A stretch of DNA of 41,306 bases from CAYHWE01 sp964360445. Its GTDB lineage: Bacteria > Patescibacteriota > Patescibacteriia > Patescibacteriales > JAKAJF01. The notes beneath the pieces are model-generated. The model made no database searches. It was given only the letters and a program-made list of their open reading frames with translations, and was not told where the DNA came from. The stretch covers positions 1-41,306 of the forward strand of contig CAYHWE010000005.1 in NCBI GenBank assembly GCA_964360445.1, written 5' to 3'. Below, in pieces: positions 21,925 to 30,093 of the stretch. How positions within the stretch are numbered: position 1 is the stretch's first letter; each line of letters opens with the position of its first letter. Made by a program: the position numbers and the translations under genes.

Positions 21925-22896
21925 TCAGATGAATATTTCTATATACCCTTGCGAGCTATCCCAATATGTGGCCACCTTGAATTCTTCGCATAATGTCTGC
22001 ATTTTTTTGGCCGCATCTTCTGCTTCGGACGGATCTGCGGCAACTGCCTGAAAATCGCGGATGATGACGGGATAGAGCCTTATCTTCCTGATTTCTTTCT
22101 TTTCCAGCTCGACCATGAATATGAACGACTGGTCATTGCGCTCAATCTCATCGACAGCATAATCATCGATAAAATCTCCGGTACTATAAAAAATTGGCTT
22201 ATTTTTGTAAATTTCTATCCCCTGGAAGATATGGGCCGAATGGCCGAAAATAATGTCGACGCCAGCATCGATTAAGGCGTGCGCGAATGGGATATGTCTT
22301 GACTTGGGATAATACCCCCAATTCGGACCCCAGTGCGCGGAAACAATTACCACATCCGAATTATTTTTTACCTCTTTTACTGATTCAATCAATCGCACGG
22401 CCCTGCTGTCTTTTAAATCGATCGGCACGTAAAAAATACCGGGCAGGCCTTCCCCCGCTTCCCATGTCGGCTCGTTATCCGTAAAAGCTATAAAACCTAT
22501 CTTTAAGCCATTTACTTCTTTAAAAACAGGTTTCATCGCCCAATCCGAATTCATTCCCGCTCCGGCATATCTGATATCAGCCTTTGACAGATTATTCAGC
22601 ATATTCTCCAAAGCATAATAGCCGAAATCCAGGGAATGGTTATTCGCAAGCGATGCCAAGCCAATATCCGCCTCTTTAAGAACAGCCGTATTCTTGGCAT
22701 CGGACCTGAAATAGAACGCCTTTGAAGACCATGGTTTTCCCTGGTTGGCGAGCACGCATTCCAGATTGCACACGCGCAGATCAGCTTGCTTAAGGATAGG
22801 AATGACATTTCCCCAGGGATATGCCGGCGGCATATCCTTTAAAAATTCATTCACCATGCGTCCGAGCATTATGTCCCCCATAAAAGCTATTTTCAT
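21925..22896 (-). CDS. CapA-family metallophosphatase-like protein
   Basis: 323 aa. Family motifs: FMGDIMLGR (start), NLECVL, SLANNHSLDFG, YAGAGMN, VSAHWGPNWGYYP, GHSAHIFQGIEIYKNKPIFYSTGDF. CapA/PgsA proteins share the calcineurin-like phosphoesterase fold and act in poly-gamma-glutamate or capsule formation, though many members have no known substrate. There is no signal peptide, which argues for a cytosolic or divergent role. It is a single gene between the ECF-B cluster and the rlmH terminator. Confidence 0.9.
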   Translation of the reverse strand: MKIAFMGDIMLGRMVNEFLKDMPPAYPWGNVIPILKQADLRVCNLECVLANQGKPWSSKAFYFRSDAKNTAVLKEADIGLASLANNHSLDFGYYALENMLNNLSKADIRYAGAGMNSDWAMKPVFKEVNGLKIGFIAFTDNEPTWEAGEGLPGIFYVPIDLKDSRAVRLIESVKEVKNNSDVVIVSAHWGPNWGYYPKSRHIPFAHALIDAGVDIIFGHSAHIFQGIEIYKNKPIFYSTGDFIDDYAVDEIERNDQSFIFMVELEKKEIRKIRLYPVIIRDFQAVAADPSEAEDAAKKMQTLCEEFKVATYWDSSQGYIEIFI

Positions 22897-22940
22897 AATA
22901 TCCGGAAATAAAATTTAACAATAGATCAGCTTAACATACA

Positions 22941-22976
22941 AAAAATTGCCGGTCAATCGATTGGCCGGCAATTTTT
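22941..22976 (-). terminator. Terminator of rlmH
   Basis: AAAAATTGCCGG/CCGGCAATTTTT, 12-bp stem with a 12-base loop and a T-run. Confidence 0.88.
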
Positions 22977-23006
22977 ATCAACAGTTTTTCGACATCAGCA
23001 GTCATT

Positions 23007-23471
23007 CTAATAATGGTATTCCTTCCCTTTTATGATCGTTGCTGCCCTATAAATCTGCTCAAGCAGGATCACTCTTGCCATCTCATGCGGAAAAGTCAGA
23101 GGAGAAAGCGAAAGTTTTTGCCAACTCTTTTCTAAAACGCTGTCATCAAAACCCAATGACCCGCCGACTACAAAAATTGTTCGCCCGTTTGATCTTTCAA
23201 GCGTTCTGGCAAAATCCCGAGAATTGATATTTTCCCCCTCCTCATGCAGGATAAAAATCCGGCTGTCGCTATGCTTTTCCAGATAGTTCAATATCTTTTC
23301 CGCTTCCAGTTTTTTCGCCTTATTTTTATTTGAATTATTGAACGGCGTCGGCCCAAGCTCAACCATCTCGACTCTGGCATAGGGCTTCAGACGCTTGATA
23401 TATTCATCCGCCGCTTCGGCAAAATGATTTTCCCTTATCTTTCCGATAGCTAAAATAATGACGTCTAACAT
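23007..23471 (-). CDS. rlmH: 23S rRNA pseudouridine-1915 N3-methyltransferase RlmH
   Basis: 154 aa, the standard length. SPOUT-class knot methyltransferase: FVVGGSLGFDDSVL is the SAM-binding knot and the C-terminus LSPLTFPHEMARVILLEQIYRAATIIKGKEYHY is the family signature. It methylates pseudouridine 1915 in helix 69 of 23S rRNA using SAM. ATG 23471 is chosen over a TTG seven codons earlier. There is no ribosome site. It lies 50 bases after lon on the same strand, possibly co-transcribed. Confidence 0.95.
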   Translation of the reverse strand: MLDVIILAIGKIRENHFAEAADEYIKRLKPYARVEMVELGPTPFNNSNKNKAKKLEAEKILNYLEKHSDSRIFILHEEGENINSRDFARTLERSNGRTIFVVGGSLGFDDSVLEKSWQKLSLSPLTFPHEMARVILLEQIYRAATIIKGKEYHY

Positions 23472-23541
23472 AAAAATAAAAATTAGGAGCAATAATCTTG
23501 AAATCAGAAAAACATCAAAACATGCCCATCTGATTTCCAGC

Positions 23542-25836
23542 CTATCTTAAAGCATTTTTAAAAACTTCATCTGCATTGTCGACAAGAATAAATTTCATTT
23601 TCTTTCTAACTTCTTCAGGCACATCCGCCAGATTTTTTTCATTTCCTTTCGGCATAATTATAACTTCAACTCCCGCGCGATGAGCTGCCAATATTTTCTC
23701 TTTAATACCGCCGACCTCGAGAATTTTTCCCAGAAGCGTCATTTCTCCGGTCAAAGCTATTTCTTTTTTAACCTTTTTCCCTGTCAATATCGAAACCAAA
23801 GATACGGCAATCGCGATTCCTGCTGACGGACCGTCCTTAGGTATGGCGCCGGAAGGGACATGGATATGGACATCTGATTTCTGATAAAAATCCGCGTCTA
23901 TCCCCAATTCTTTAGCCCTTGAACGGATATAAGAAAACGCCGCTTTGGCTGACTCTTGCATTGTTTTTCCAAGCTGGCCTGTTAATGTAAGATTTCCTTT
24001 GCCTGACGCAAGCGAAGTCTCGACGAATATTATTTCTCCTCCTGCCGGCGTCCAAGCGATTCCGGTGCTCACACCAACTTCATCCTCCTCTTCTCTGACC
24101 GTAATATGATAATCTTCCGGCCCTAAATAATCGGAAACATTCTGCTCTGTTATCATTATTGCTCTGCCATTTCCGTTTTCGGCTATCTTCCTGGCTATCT
24201 TCCTGGCTATTTCCGAAATCTTGCGCTCCAGATTCCTCACTCCCGCTTCCCTGGTATATCTATTGATGATTTTCAGGATCACCTTATCGTCTATGGCTAA
24301 ATCCAGGGCGGCAAGGCCGCTCGCGGCAAACACTTTCGGAATAAGGAATTTTTTCGCTATCTGCGCTTTTTCCTCATCAGTATACCCTGAAAATTCAATA
24401 ATTTCCATCCTATCTGAAAGGGCCGGCGGTATCGTGTCCATAATATTCGCCGTAGTTATAAAAATCACTTCTGACAAATCAAAGGGGACATCGAGATAAT
24501 GATCGGAAAAAGAATTGTTTTGTTCCGGGTCCAACGCCTCAAGCAACGCCGCTGATGGATCACCGCGAAAATCAACGCTCAATTTGTCTATTTCATCAAA
24601 CATGAATACCGGATTCATGGTTCCGGCCGTTTTTATGCCCTGAATAATCCTTCCCGGAAGCGCCCCCACATATGTGCGCCTATGCCCCCTTATTTCCGCT
24701 TCGTCATGGATGCCACCTAAAGAAAGCCGATAAAATTTCCTTCCCAAGGCTCTGGCAATTGATTTCCCGACCGAAGTTTTTCCTGTGCCGGGCGGACCGA
24801 CAAAACACATTATTGTCGCCGATCCCTTCCCTCCCGTAAGTTTTTGCACAGCCAGATACTCCAAAACCCTTTCTTTAGCCTTATCCAAGCCGTAATGATC
24901 GGCATCCAATGCCTCCCGCGCCTTTTTAAAGTCCAGGGCTGTTGCGCTTCTTTTGCCCCACGGCAGCTCGGAAAGCCAGTCCAGATAGGTGCGAATATAC
25001 GGCGCTTCGGCGCTTATGCCCGGCATGCCGTGTAAACGGCGCAACTCTTTCAAGGCGGTATCCTCAACATCTTTCGGCATCATGGATTTTTTTATTTTAT
25101 TTTCCAGATCGTCATATTCTTTCTGCTCCTCAGATATCCCGAGCTCCTTTTCAATCGCCTTTATCTGCTCGCGCAAAATAAATTCTTTCTGCGATTTTCC
25201 CACCTCCCTTTCCACTTCACGCTGGATCCGTTTTTCAGCTTTTAGGATATCGAGCTCTTTGCTTAATTTAAGATTTAAAATATTAAGCCGTTTTCCGATT
25301 TCAACGGCTTCCAATAACTCTAATTTTTCCTGAAAATCCAATTTAAGCGATGAAGAGACTATATTACTGATTTTATCCGAAGATATCTTATTCTTCTGCG
25401 TCTCTTCAATCACGACCAAGGGCATATCCCCTCCCAATCTGACCATTTCCTTAAATTTATCGAATACAATCCTTGTAATCGCTTCTAACTCTGTTGTTTC
25501 TTCTTTTTTAACTTCTACCTCTGTCACTTCCGCTTCCTGGATATTTTTTTTCTCATGGATCCTGATAATCTCGACTCTGTCCAGCCCCTCGATTACTATA
25601 CCCATTGCCGTCGGCGACAAATTCCAATGCTGCAGGACCCTGCTTAAAACTCCGATATCGCTTATCTCCTTATTTTTACTGAAAACAGCTACGACAAGGC
25701 CGCCATTATCGATTGCTTTTTTGACCGATTCTACAATTTCCGATCCTTCTAAGACAAGGGGCACTTTTTCCACCGGAAAAATAACTGCATTCTTGATTAA
25801 CACATACGGATAATATTTTTTACGTTCAACGCTCAT
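23542..25836 (-). CDS. lon: ATP-dependent protease Lon
   Basis: 764 aa, full length. An N-terminal LON substrate-binding domain (about 1-195) and coiled coil precede an AAA+ module with Walker A GPPGTGKTSVGKS, Walker B PVFMFDEIDK and sensor region TTANIMDTIP. The C-terminal protease domain has catalytic Ser in KDGPSAGIAIAVSL and Lys in GKILEVGGIKEKILAAHRAG. It degrades misfolded and regulatory proteins in the cytosol. It is 14 bases from the 175-aa ORF upstream, so rpsD-like, that ORF and lon form one run. Confidence 0.97.
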   Translation of the reverse strand: MSVERKKYYPYVLIKNAVIFPVEKVPLVLEGSEIVESVKKAIDNGGLVVAVFSKNKEISDIGVLSRVLQHWNLSPTAMGIVIEGLDRVEIIRIHEKKNIQEAEVTEVEVKKEETTELEAITRIVFDKFKEMVRLGGDMPLVVIEETQKNKISSDKISNIVSSSLKLDFQEKLELLEAVEIGKRLNILNLKLSKELDILKAEKRIQREVEREVGKSQKEFILREQIKAIEKELGISEEQKEYDDLENKIKKSMMPKDVEDTALKELRRLHGMPGISAEAPYIRTYLDWLSELPWGKRSATALDFKKAREALDADHYGLDKAKERVLEYLAVQKLTGGKGSATIMCFVGPPGTGKTSVGKSIARALGRKFYRLSLGGIHDEAEIRGHRRTYVGALPGRIIQGIKTAGTMNPVFMFDEIDKLSVDFRGDPSAALLEALDPEQNNSFSDHYLDVPFDLSEVIFITTANIMDTIPPALSDRMEIIEFSGYTDEEKAQIAKKFLIPKVFAASGLAALDLAIDDKVILKIINRYTREAGVRNLERKISEIARKIARKIAENGNGRAIMITEQNVSDYLGPEDYHITVREEEDEVGVSTGIAWTPAGGEIIFVETSLASGKGNLTLTGQLGKTMQESAKAAFSYIRSRAKELGIDADFYQKSDVHIHVPSGAIPKDGPSAGIAIAVSLVSILTGKKVKKEIALTGEMTLLGKILEVGGIKEKILAAHRAGVEVIIMPKGNEKNLADVPEEVRKKMKFILVDNADEVFKNALR

Positions 25837-25850
25837 ATGGTGTTTTTAAT

Positions 25851-26378
25851 TTATTTAATATCCCTGAATTCATCCTTGCCCAATAATTTTCTGGCGTCTT
25901 CTTTTCTCGGGACTTTCTGGCCGATGATTTTTTCTATTTCATCCCTTATGCGCCGCAGGAGAATAAAAGGTCGCTCTTCAACCAGATTGCCCCGGATATT
26001 GAACCGGATCCTATCGCAGATTTCATCAGGCAAAATGGCATAAACTTCTCTTGTCATAAAATCGGGAGAGAACAGATAAATCGAGGCGAATTTGCTCTTA
26101 TGGTCAAGATGATCTATCTCATCGCGGAGCCAATGCAGGAATTTGGTTCTTATATACAGTTTCTTCGGCTCGTAGACAGAACCGGATGCGAATTCCGCAT
26201 CCCTTTTTTCCGCAAAAAAACCCTCGCGATCAGTATAGCGAGGGTTCAATATCGTGTGCGGCTCAATTTCTTCAATAATCCCATTTTTTGCCGCGTATAA
26301 TTTAGCCGATTGTTCGCCCGTAACCAGAAGCAAGGCATTCTCTCCCGTGAATTGTGGCAACTCTTTTCTTATCTTCAT
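25851..26378 (-). CDS. Protein of unknown function between rpsD-like and lon (175 aa)
   Basis: Its ATG overlaps the stop of the rpsD-like gene (ATGA), so translation is coupled. Blocks: NALLLVTGEQSAKLYAAKNGIIEEIE, DHLDHKSKFASIYLFSPDFMTREVYAILPDEICDRIRFNIRGNLVEERPFILL. The alternating strand/helix pattern and the LYAAKNGIIEE opening loosely resemble the bacterial eRF1-like/host-attachment families (baeRF), but I cannot confirm that. No signal or membrane segment. Position between a ribosomal-protein-like gene and lon hints at translation quality control (inference). Confidence 0.7.
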   Translation of the reverse strand: MKIRKELPQFTGENALLLVTGEQSAKLYAAKNGIIEEIEPHTILNPRYTDREGFFAEKRDAEFASGSVYEPKKLYIRTKFLHWLRDEIDHLDHKSKFASIYLFSPDFMTREVYAILPDEICDRIRFNIRGNLVEERPFILLRRIRDEIEKIIGQKVPRKEDARKLLGKDEFRDIK

Positions 26379-26869
26379 AAATAAAGCTCGATTATTTTAT
26401 CAATATCTATCTTTTCCTGCCTTAATTCTTTTTCCCAGGGCAGATGGAATACATAGCCGACATTTTTTTCCAGCTTGAGCCAGGATGGAAAATTGGATGA
26501 CTTCCTGGCCGATAAGACTTCTTTTATGTGCGGACTGTCAAAAATATCTTTCTCCAAAGCTATCATATCTCTTTGCTCGACATGGTAGCTGGGCACATCC
26601 ACTCTTTGGTCATTTACCGAGATATGCCCATGCATCACTAATTCATGCGCCTTCTTCCTGCTTAAAGCAAATCCCAGGCGATAAACGATATTATCCAATC
26701 TTGATTCCAGTTTTCGTAAAACATATTCCGCTTTGTTTTCTGTCTTCAGAGCTTCTCCGATATATTCATTAACTTGCTTCTCCGTTAAGCCGTATGTTTC
26801 CATGAGCTTTTGCTTTTCCCGAAGACCGTCCTCCTTCTTGTTTTTTGATCTTATATGTCTGTGCCCCAT
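26375..26869 (-). CDS. rpsD: Ribosomal protein S4-like, N-terminal zinc-ribbon region absent
   Basis: 164 aa against about 200 for S4. It begins at HRHIRSKNKKEDGLREKQKLMETYGLTEKQ, which corresponds to about residue 40 of normal S4, so the N-terminal segment is missing. The S4 RNA-binding domain (ESRLDNIVYRLGFALSRKKAHELVMHGHISVNDQRVDVPSYHVEQRD) is complete. A near-consensus promoter ends nine bases before the ATG, so the short start is probably the true one, not a misannotation. It could be the only S4 of a reduced ribosome or a second paralogue; the window cannot decide. Confidence 0.85.
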   Translation of the reverse strand: MGHRHIRSKNKKEDGLREKQKLMETYGLTEKQVNEYIGEALKTENKAEYVLRKLESRLDNIVYRLGFALSRKKAHELVMHGHISVNDQRVDVPSYHVEQRDMIALEKDIFDSPHIKEVLSARKSSNFPSWLKLEKNVGYVFHLPWEKELRQEKIDIDKIIELYL

Positions 26870-26878
26870 AGGGACTGA

Positions 26879-26907
26879 ATGATAGCAAAAATAACGGCAA
26901 AGGTCAA
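26879..26907 (-). promoter_or_regulatory. Promoter giving a near-leaderless S4-like mRNA
   Basis: TTGACC, 17 bases, TATCAT on the minus strand, nine bases before the ATG. Confidence 0.75.
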
Positions 26908-27056
26908 CGAGACTAAAAAAATTGGATACGGTTTACAAAATCGACAATTCATGCTAAGCTTCCGGTCCGCAAGATGATTTAATCCATACAATAATCATTT
27001 ATCTATGTTTTCGGGATTAAACAATCGGACAGGCATTTATAATTAATAAATCACGG

Positions 27057-27078
27057 GATATCATCTTCGTATGATATT
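27057..27078 (+). promoter_or_regulatory. Imperfect palindrome before DUF1059 copy 3
   Basis: GATATCAT/ATGATATT, seven of eight pairs with a 6-base spacer, overlapping a TATGAT that could serve as -10. Candidate operator. Confidence 0.35.
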
Positions 27079-27093
27079 CATGATTACAATAAT

Positions 27094-27270
27094 ATGGAAC
27101 TAAAATGCGATGATCTGATGAAAGGTTGTTCTTATAAGGCAACCGGAAACACGGAGGATGAGGTCTTGAACAAAATGTGGCAACATCATAAATCCGACCA
27201 CTCCGAAGATATAGCCGAGGAAGATGAGATGGAGATAAAAGATGAATGGCGCGGGTATATAAAAAAATAA
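27094..27270 (+). CDS. DUF1059 small protein, copy 3
   Basis: 58 aa. GCSYKATGNTEDEVLNKMWQHHKSDH follows the DUF1059 pattern (C-x-Y-x-A-x-G-x-T-x2-EV...H...H) with an acidic C-terminal part. It is alone on the plus strand, with no ribosome site and a terminator directly behind the stop. It is the most divergent of the three copies in the window. Function unknown. Confidence 0.75.
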   Translation: MELKCDDLMKGCSYKATGNTEDEVLNKMWQHHKSDHSEDIAEEDEMEIKDEWRGYIKK

Positions 27271-27276
27271 AGACTT

Positions 27277-27303
27277 AAAAGGCCGCTTCACCCGCGGCCT
27301 TTT
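27277..27303. terminator. Bidirectional terminator
   Basis: AAAAGGCCGC/GCGGCCTTTT, 10-bp stem with a 7-base loop, between DUF1059 copy 3 and the convergent tspO-like gene. Confidence 0.9.
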
Positions 27304-27307
27304 ATTA

Positions 27308-27787
27308 TCAAGAATTCATCCGCCAGATGGAAAAATTGAGAGCGGCGGCGAAAAGGACCCAAAGAAGATAAGGTATCAGCAGATAAGCAGACGCCTTATT
27401 TATTTTCCGGAATATTGAAATCATGACGACGATGCTTATTGAAAGAGCGGAAATTTCCAGAAATCCGTAAAATGGGTTGCGTAACGTAAAAAACATAAAA
27501 GACCAAAAAATATTCAGGATCCATTGCAGGAAAAAAATAGATATAGCCGTCTTTTTATATTCTCTTTTCACATCTGAAATCAGGACGAGATAAAGAGAGA
27601 CTCCTATCAGGGAAAAAAGCAGAATCCAAACCGGTCCGAATATCCAATCCGGCGGAGTGAAAAATGGTTTATCCAAATCATTATACCAGATACCCAAAGA
27701 GGAAAGGTTCAAAACCGCGCCTATCACCCCCGCCGTCTGGCTGATAAGGACTGAAAGGATGAGAATTATTATTTTATTTTTGTTCAT
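27308..27787 (-). CDS. tspO: TspO/MBR family tryptophan-rich sensory protein
   Basis: 159 aa with five membrane segments. Family marks: WYNDLDKPFFTPPDWIFGPVWILLF near the first helix pair, QWILNIFWSFMFF, and PYLLWVLFAAALNFSIW at the end. Known: binds porphyrins and cholesterol-like ligands; in bacteria it is linked to tetrapyrrole handling and stress. No haem or carotenoid gene is in the window, so the ligand is unknown. A single gene; TATAAT-like DNA precedes it. Confidence 0.95.
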   Translation of the reverse strand: MNKNKIIILILSVLISQTAGVIGAVLNLSSLGIWYNDLDKPFFTPPDWIFGPVWILLFSLIGVSLYLVLISDVKREYKKTAISIFFLQWILNIFWSFMFFTLRNPFYGFLEISALSISIVVMISIFRKINKASAYLLIPYLLWVLFAAALNFSIWRMNS

Positions 27788-27908
27788 AAAGTTATGACCT
27801 TAATATTATAACACGAAATAACCAAAATTTTGAAGATTAGCGCGGAAACGATCAGTTAACATTATTTTAACACGCGGAAAATGAAAAAAACATAAATTTT
27901 ATCTAAAA

Positions 27909-27937
27909 AAAGCCGCATAGCAAAACTATGCGGCTTT
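27909..27937 (-). terminator. Terminator of the YhiN/acylphosphatase-like pair
   Basis: AAAGCCGCATAG/CTATGCGGCTTT, 12-bp stem with a 5-base loop, then a T-run on the minus strand. Confidence 0.9.
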
Positions 27938-27962
27938 ATGCCTAAAAATCCATCGTTGCTTG

Positions 27963-28238
27963 CTATCCCTGTTTCCTGATATAAAACATATTATATCCGA
28001 TAATCACATCCGTAAGAATAATTTCATTCCCCTCTCTCCATTCTTCCCGTTCTTTGCATAATCCTATGAACTCTTCCAGGTCCCGCTCTTCTCCTTCGGC
28101 CTCAATATGGATAGTCCCGGTCGGAAGCCTTTTTACATACCCGAAGATTCCCAGCCGCCTGGCGCTGTCCTGGGCAAACTGCATGACCCCAAGCCCCTTC
28201 AGATTCCCTTGGAAATTAAGCTCCAGATGTTTTTTCAT
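27963..28238 (-). CDS. Acylphosphatase-like protein with both catalytic residues replaced
   Basis: 91 aa from ATG 28238. It aligns residue for residue with the true acylphosphatase at 17.6 kb, but Arg19 is Met19 and Asn37 is Arg37, so hydrolysis is not expected. The fold residues (GLG, LGIFGYV, GTIHIEAEGEERDLEEFI) are kept. It starts five bases after the YhiN-like stop, so the two are co-translated. It may have become a ligand- or RNA-binding partner (inference). The longer frame upstream overlaps YhiN and is rejected. Confidence 0.8.
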   Translation of the reverse strand: MKKHLELNFQGNLKGLGVMQFAQDSARRLGIFGYVKRLPTGTIHIEAEGEERDLEEFIGLCKEREEWREGNEIILTDVIIGYNMFYIRKQG

Positions 28239-28243
28239 TATAT

Positions 28244-29482
28244 TTAATTTATGCCGGCAGCCTCCCCGGCTGCATACCCAGTGCTCCAGCAAATCTGTAA
28301 ATTATAACCGCCGGTCGGACCGTCCAAGTCAAGCACTTCTCCGGAAAAAAATAAATTCTCAATAATTTTTGAACGCATCGTTTTCGGATCGACTTCATTC
28401 AGACTGATTCCGCCGGACGTAACCATCGCCTTTTCAAACCCCATCACACCCTTCACCTCAAAGCTGAACGACTTCAAGAAATTCAATAAGCCTTTTCTTT
28501 CTTCCCGTGTAACGAGATTGACTTTCTTTTCCGGATCAATCTCGGACAATCGGATAATAACTGGGATGAGCTTTTGCGGCAATAAGCCATCAAGGCTATT
28601 CCTGAATAATTTATTATTCCCTTCCTGGAATTCTTTTTGGATTTTCCGGTCAAGCGCTTCCAAGTCCAGCTCGGGCATGAAATCAATCCTTAATTCGACT
28701 TTTCCCGGCAGCTCGCGCGCGATTATTTTGCTCATATTGATAACGATCGGCCCGCTCATCCCGTCCCCGGTAAATAGCGCATCGCCGGATTTCGAATCGA
28801 TCTTTTTATCATTCTTATAAACGCCGATCTCCGCGTCTTTCAAGCTCAATCCTTCGAGTTCTTTGACGATTTTTTCTTTCACGATTACCGGGGTCAATGC
28901 CGGCGAAAGATCAGTGACCGTATGCCCCAAATTTTTCGCCCATGCATATCCGTCGCCGGTCGAACCGGTCACCGGATAAGATTTTCCGCCGGTACAGACA
29001 ATGAACTTATCGGCAATTATTTCCTCGCCGTCTGCCAGGATAATCTTTTCAATCCTGTTTTCCTTCCTGATAATCTCCTTAACTTCGGAGTTGAATTTCA
29101 TCTCCACTTTGCCTTCTTTCAAATAACCGAGCAAGGCATCCAGCACATCTTGCGACCGGTCATTTTTCGTCATAACCCTATTCCCTTTTTCAACCTTCGT
29201 CATCACCCCTCGGGACTCGAAAAAACTGATCACATCCTCAGTCCCGAACCGATGGAATAAAGAAAGGAGGAATTTTCCGTTTTTTCCATATCTCTCCGCC
29301 ATCATTCTCGGCTCCTCGATCTTATTCGTAATATTGCAACGCCCTTTTCCGGTCATCAAAAGCTTGATCCCGGGCCTATTGTTTTTTTCAAGCAAAACCA
29401 CACGAGCCCCAAGCTCGCCCGCCCTCCCGGCCGCCATCATGCCTGCCGGCCCTCCGCCGATTACCGCCTCATCGTATTGCAT
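28244..29482 (-). CDS. HI0933/YhiN-family NAD(P)/FAD flavoprotein
   Basis: 412 aa. FAD-binding Rossmann motif EAVIGGGPAGMMAAGRAGELGARVVLLEKN at the start, then the family signature GIKLLMTGKGRCNITN, the central VCTGGKSYPVTGSTGDGYAWAKNLGH and the C-terminal SGEVLDLDGPTGGYNLQICWSTGYAAG. The family's reaction is not settled; it is sometimes annotated as an aminoacetone oxidase-like or BaiN-like flavoprotein. It is followed at five bases by the acylphosphatase-like gene. Confidence 0.92.
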   Translation of the reverse strand: MQYDEAVIGGGPAGMMAAGRAGELGARVVLLEKNNRPGIKLLMTGKGRCNITNKIEEPRMMAERYGKNGKFLLSLFHRFGTEDVISFFESRGVMTKVEKGNRVMTKNDRSQDVLDALLGYLKEGKVEMKFNSEVKEIIRKENRIEKIILADGEEIIADKFIVCTGGKSYPVTGSTGDGYAWAKNLGHTVTDLSPALTPVIVKEKIVKELEGLSLKDAEIGVYKNDKKIDSKSGDALFTGDGMSGPIVINMSKIIARELPGKVELRIDFMPELDLEALDRKIQKEFQEGNNKLFRNSLDGLLPQKLIPVIIRLSEIDPEKKVNLVTREERKGLLNFLKSFSFEVKGVMGFEKAMVTSGGISLNEVDPKTMRSKIIENLFFSGEVLDLDGPTGGYNLQICWSTGYAAGEAAGIN

Positions 29483-29514
29483 AAAATATACCCTGGTTAT
29501 ACATCAATAAGGCC

Positions 29515-30090
29515 TTACTTCAACAATCTCCCCAGATCCAACTCCTCATCCATTTTTATCTCTCGGACAAATTCCGGCATGTGGCTGACCAGGATGATCG
29601 CGCCTTCGTAATTATTGATAGCCTCGGCGATAACCGGGATATGTCTGAAATTTATATGGTTGGTCGGCTCATCCAAAACTAAAAGACCGGGCTGCATCAA
29701 GACCAGGCGGGCGAAAGCCAATAAGCCCTTCTGTCCCTCGGACAGGTCGGAAACCCTGTGCCCCATCAAATCGCCGGTGATCAGGAAGCCGGAAGCGACA
29801 GAACGCATATCCGCGTCTTCCATGCCGTCGGCCATAGCGCCCTTTAAAGAATCAAAAACCGTATCACTGTAATCAAGAGTTGAAAAATCTTGGCTGTAAT
29901 AACCGACACGGACGTCATTTAAAATTTTTGCTCCCTCTTCTTGTCCGGAAACAAGCGAGCGTAAAAGAGTGCTCTTGCCGATCCCGTTCGGTCCGGAGAT
30001 GAACATGCGAGTCCTTTTCCTTAATATTTTTTCTATCGGTTTTATGATCGGCTCATGATCCTTGATTATCTTAACAGAGCTGATTTTCAC
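29515..30090 (-). CDS. ABC-F ATPase, second half (after in-frame stop)
   Basis: 191 aa. It holds the second nucleotide-binding domain of an ABC-F protein: Walker A GPNGIGKST, signature LSEGQKG (usually LSGGQ), Walker B LLVLDEPTNHIN and the His of ILVSHMPEF. It is in the same frame as the first half and separated from it by one TAA and one further codon; its own start would be GTG at 30090, with only a weak GGA nearby. Either re-initiation after the stop makes a split two-subunit ABC-F, or this is a recently inactivated gene. Confidence 0.85.
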   Translation of the reverse strand: MKISSVKIIKDHEPIIKPIEKILRKRTRMFISGPNGIGKSTLLRSLVSGQEEGAKILNDVRVGYYSQDFSTLDYSDTVFDSLKGAMADGMEDADMRSVASGFLITGDLMGHRVSDLSEGQKGLLAFARLVLMQPGLLVLDEPTNHINFRHIPVIAEAINNYEGAIILVSHMPEFVREIKMDEELDLGRLLK

Positions 30091-30093
30091 GAT

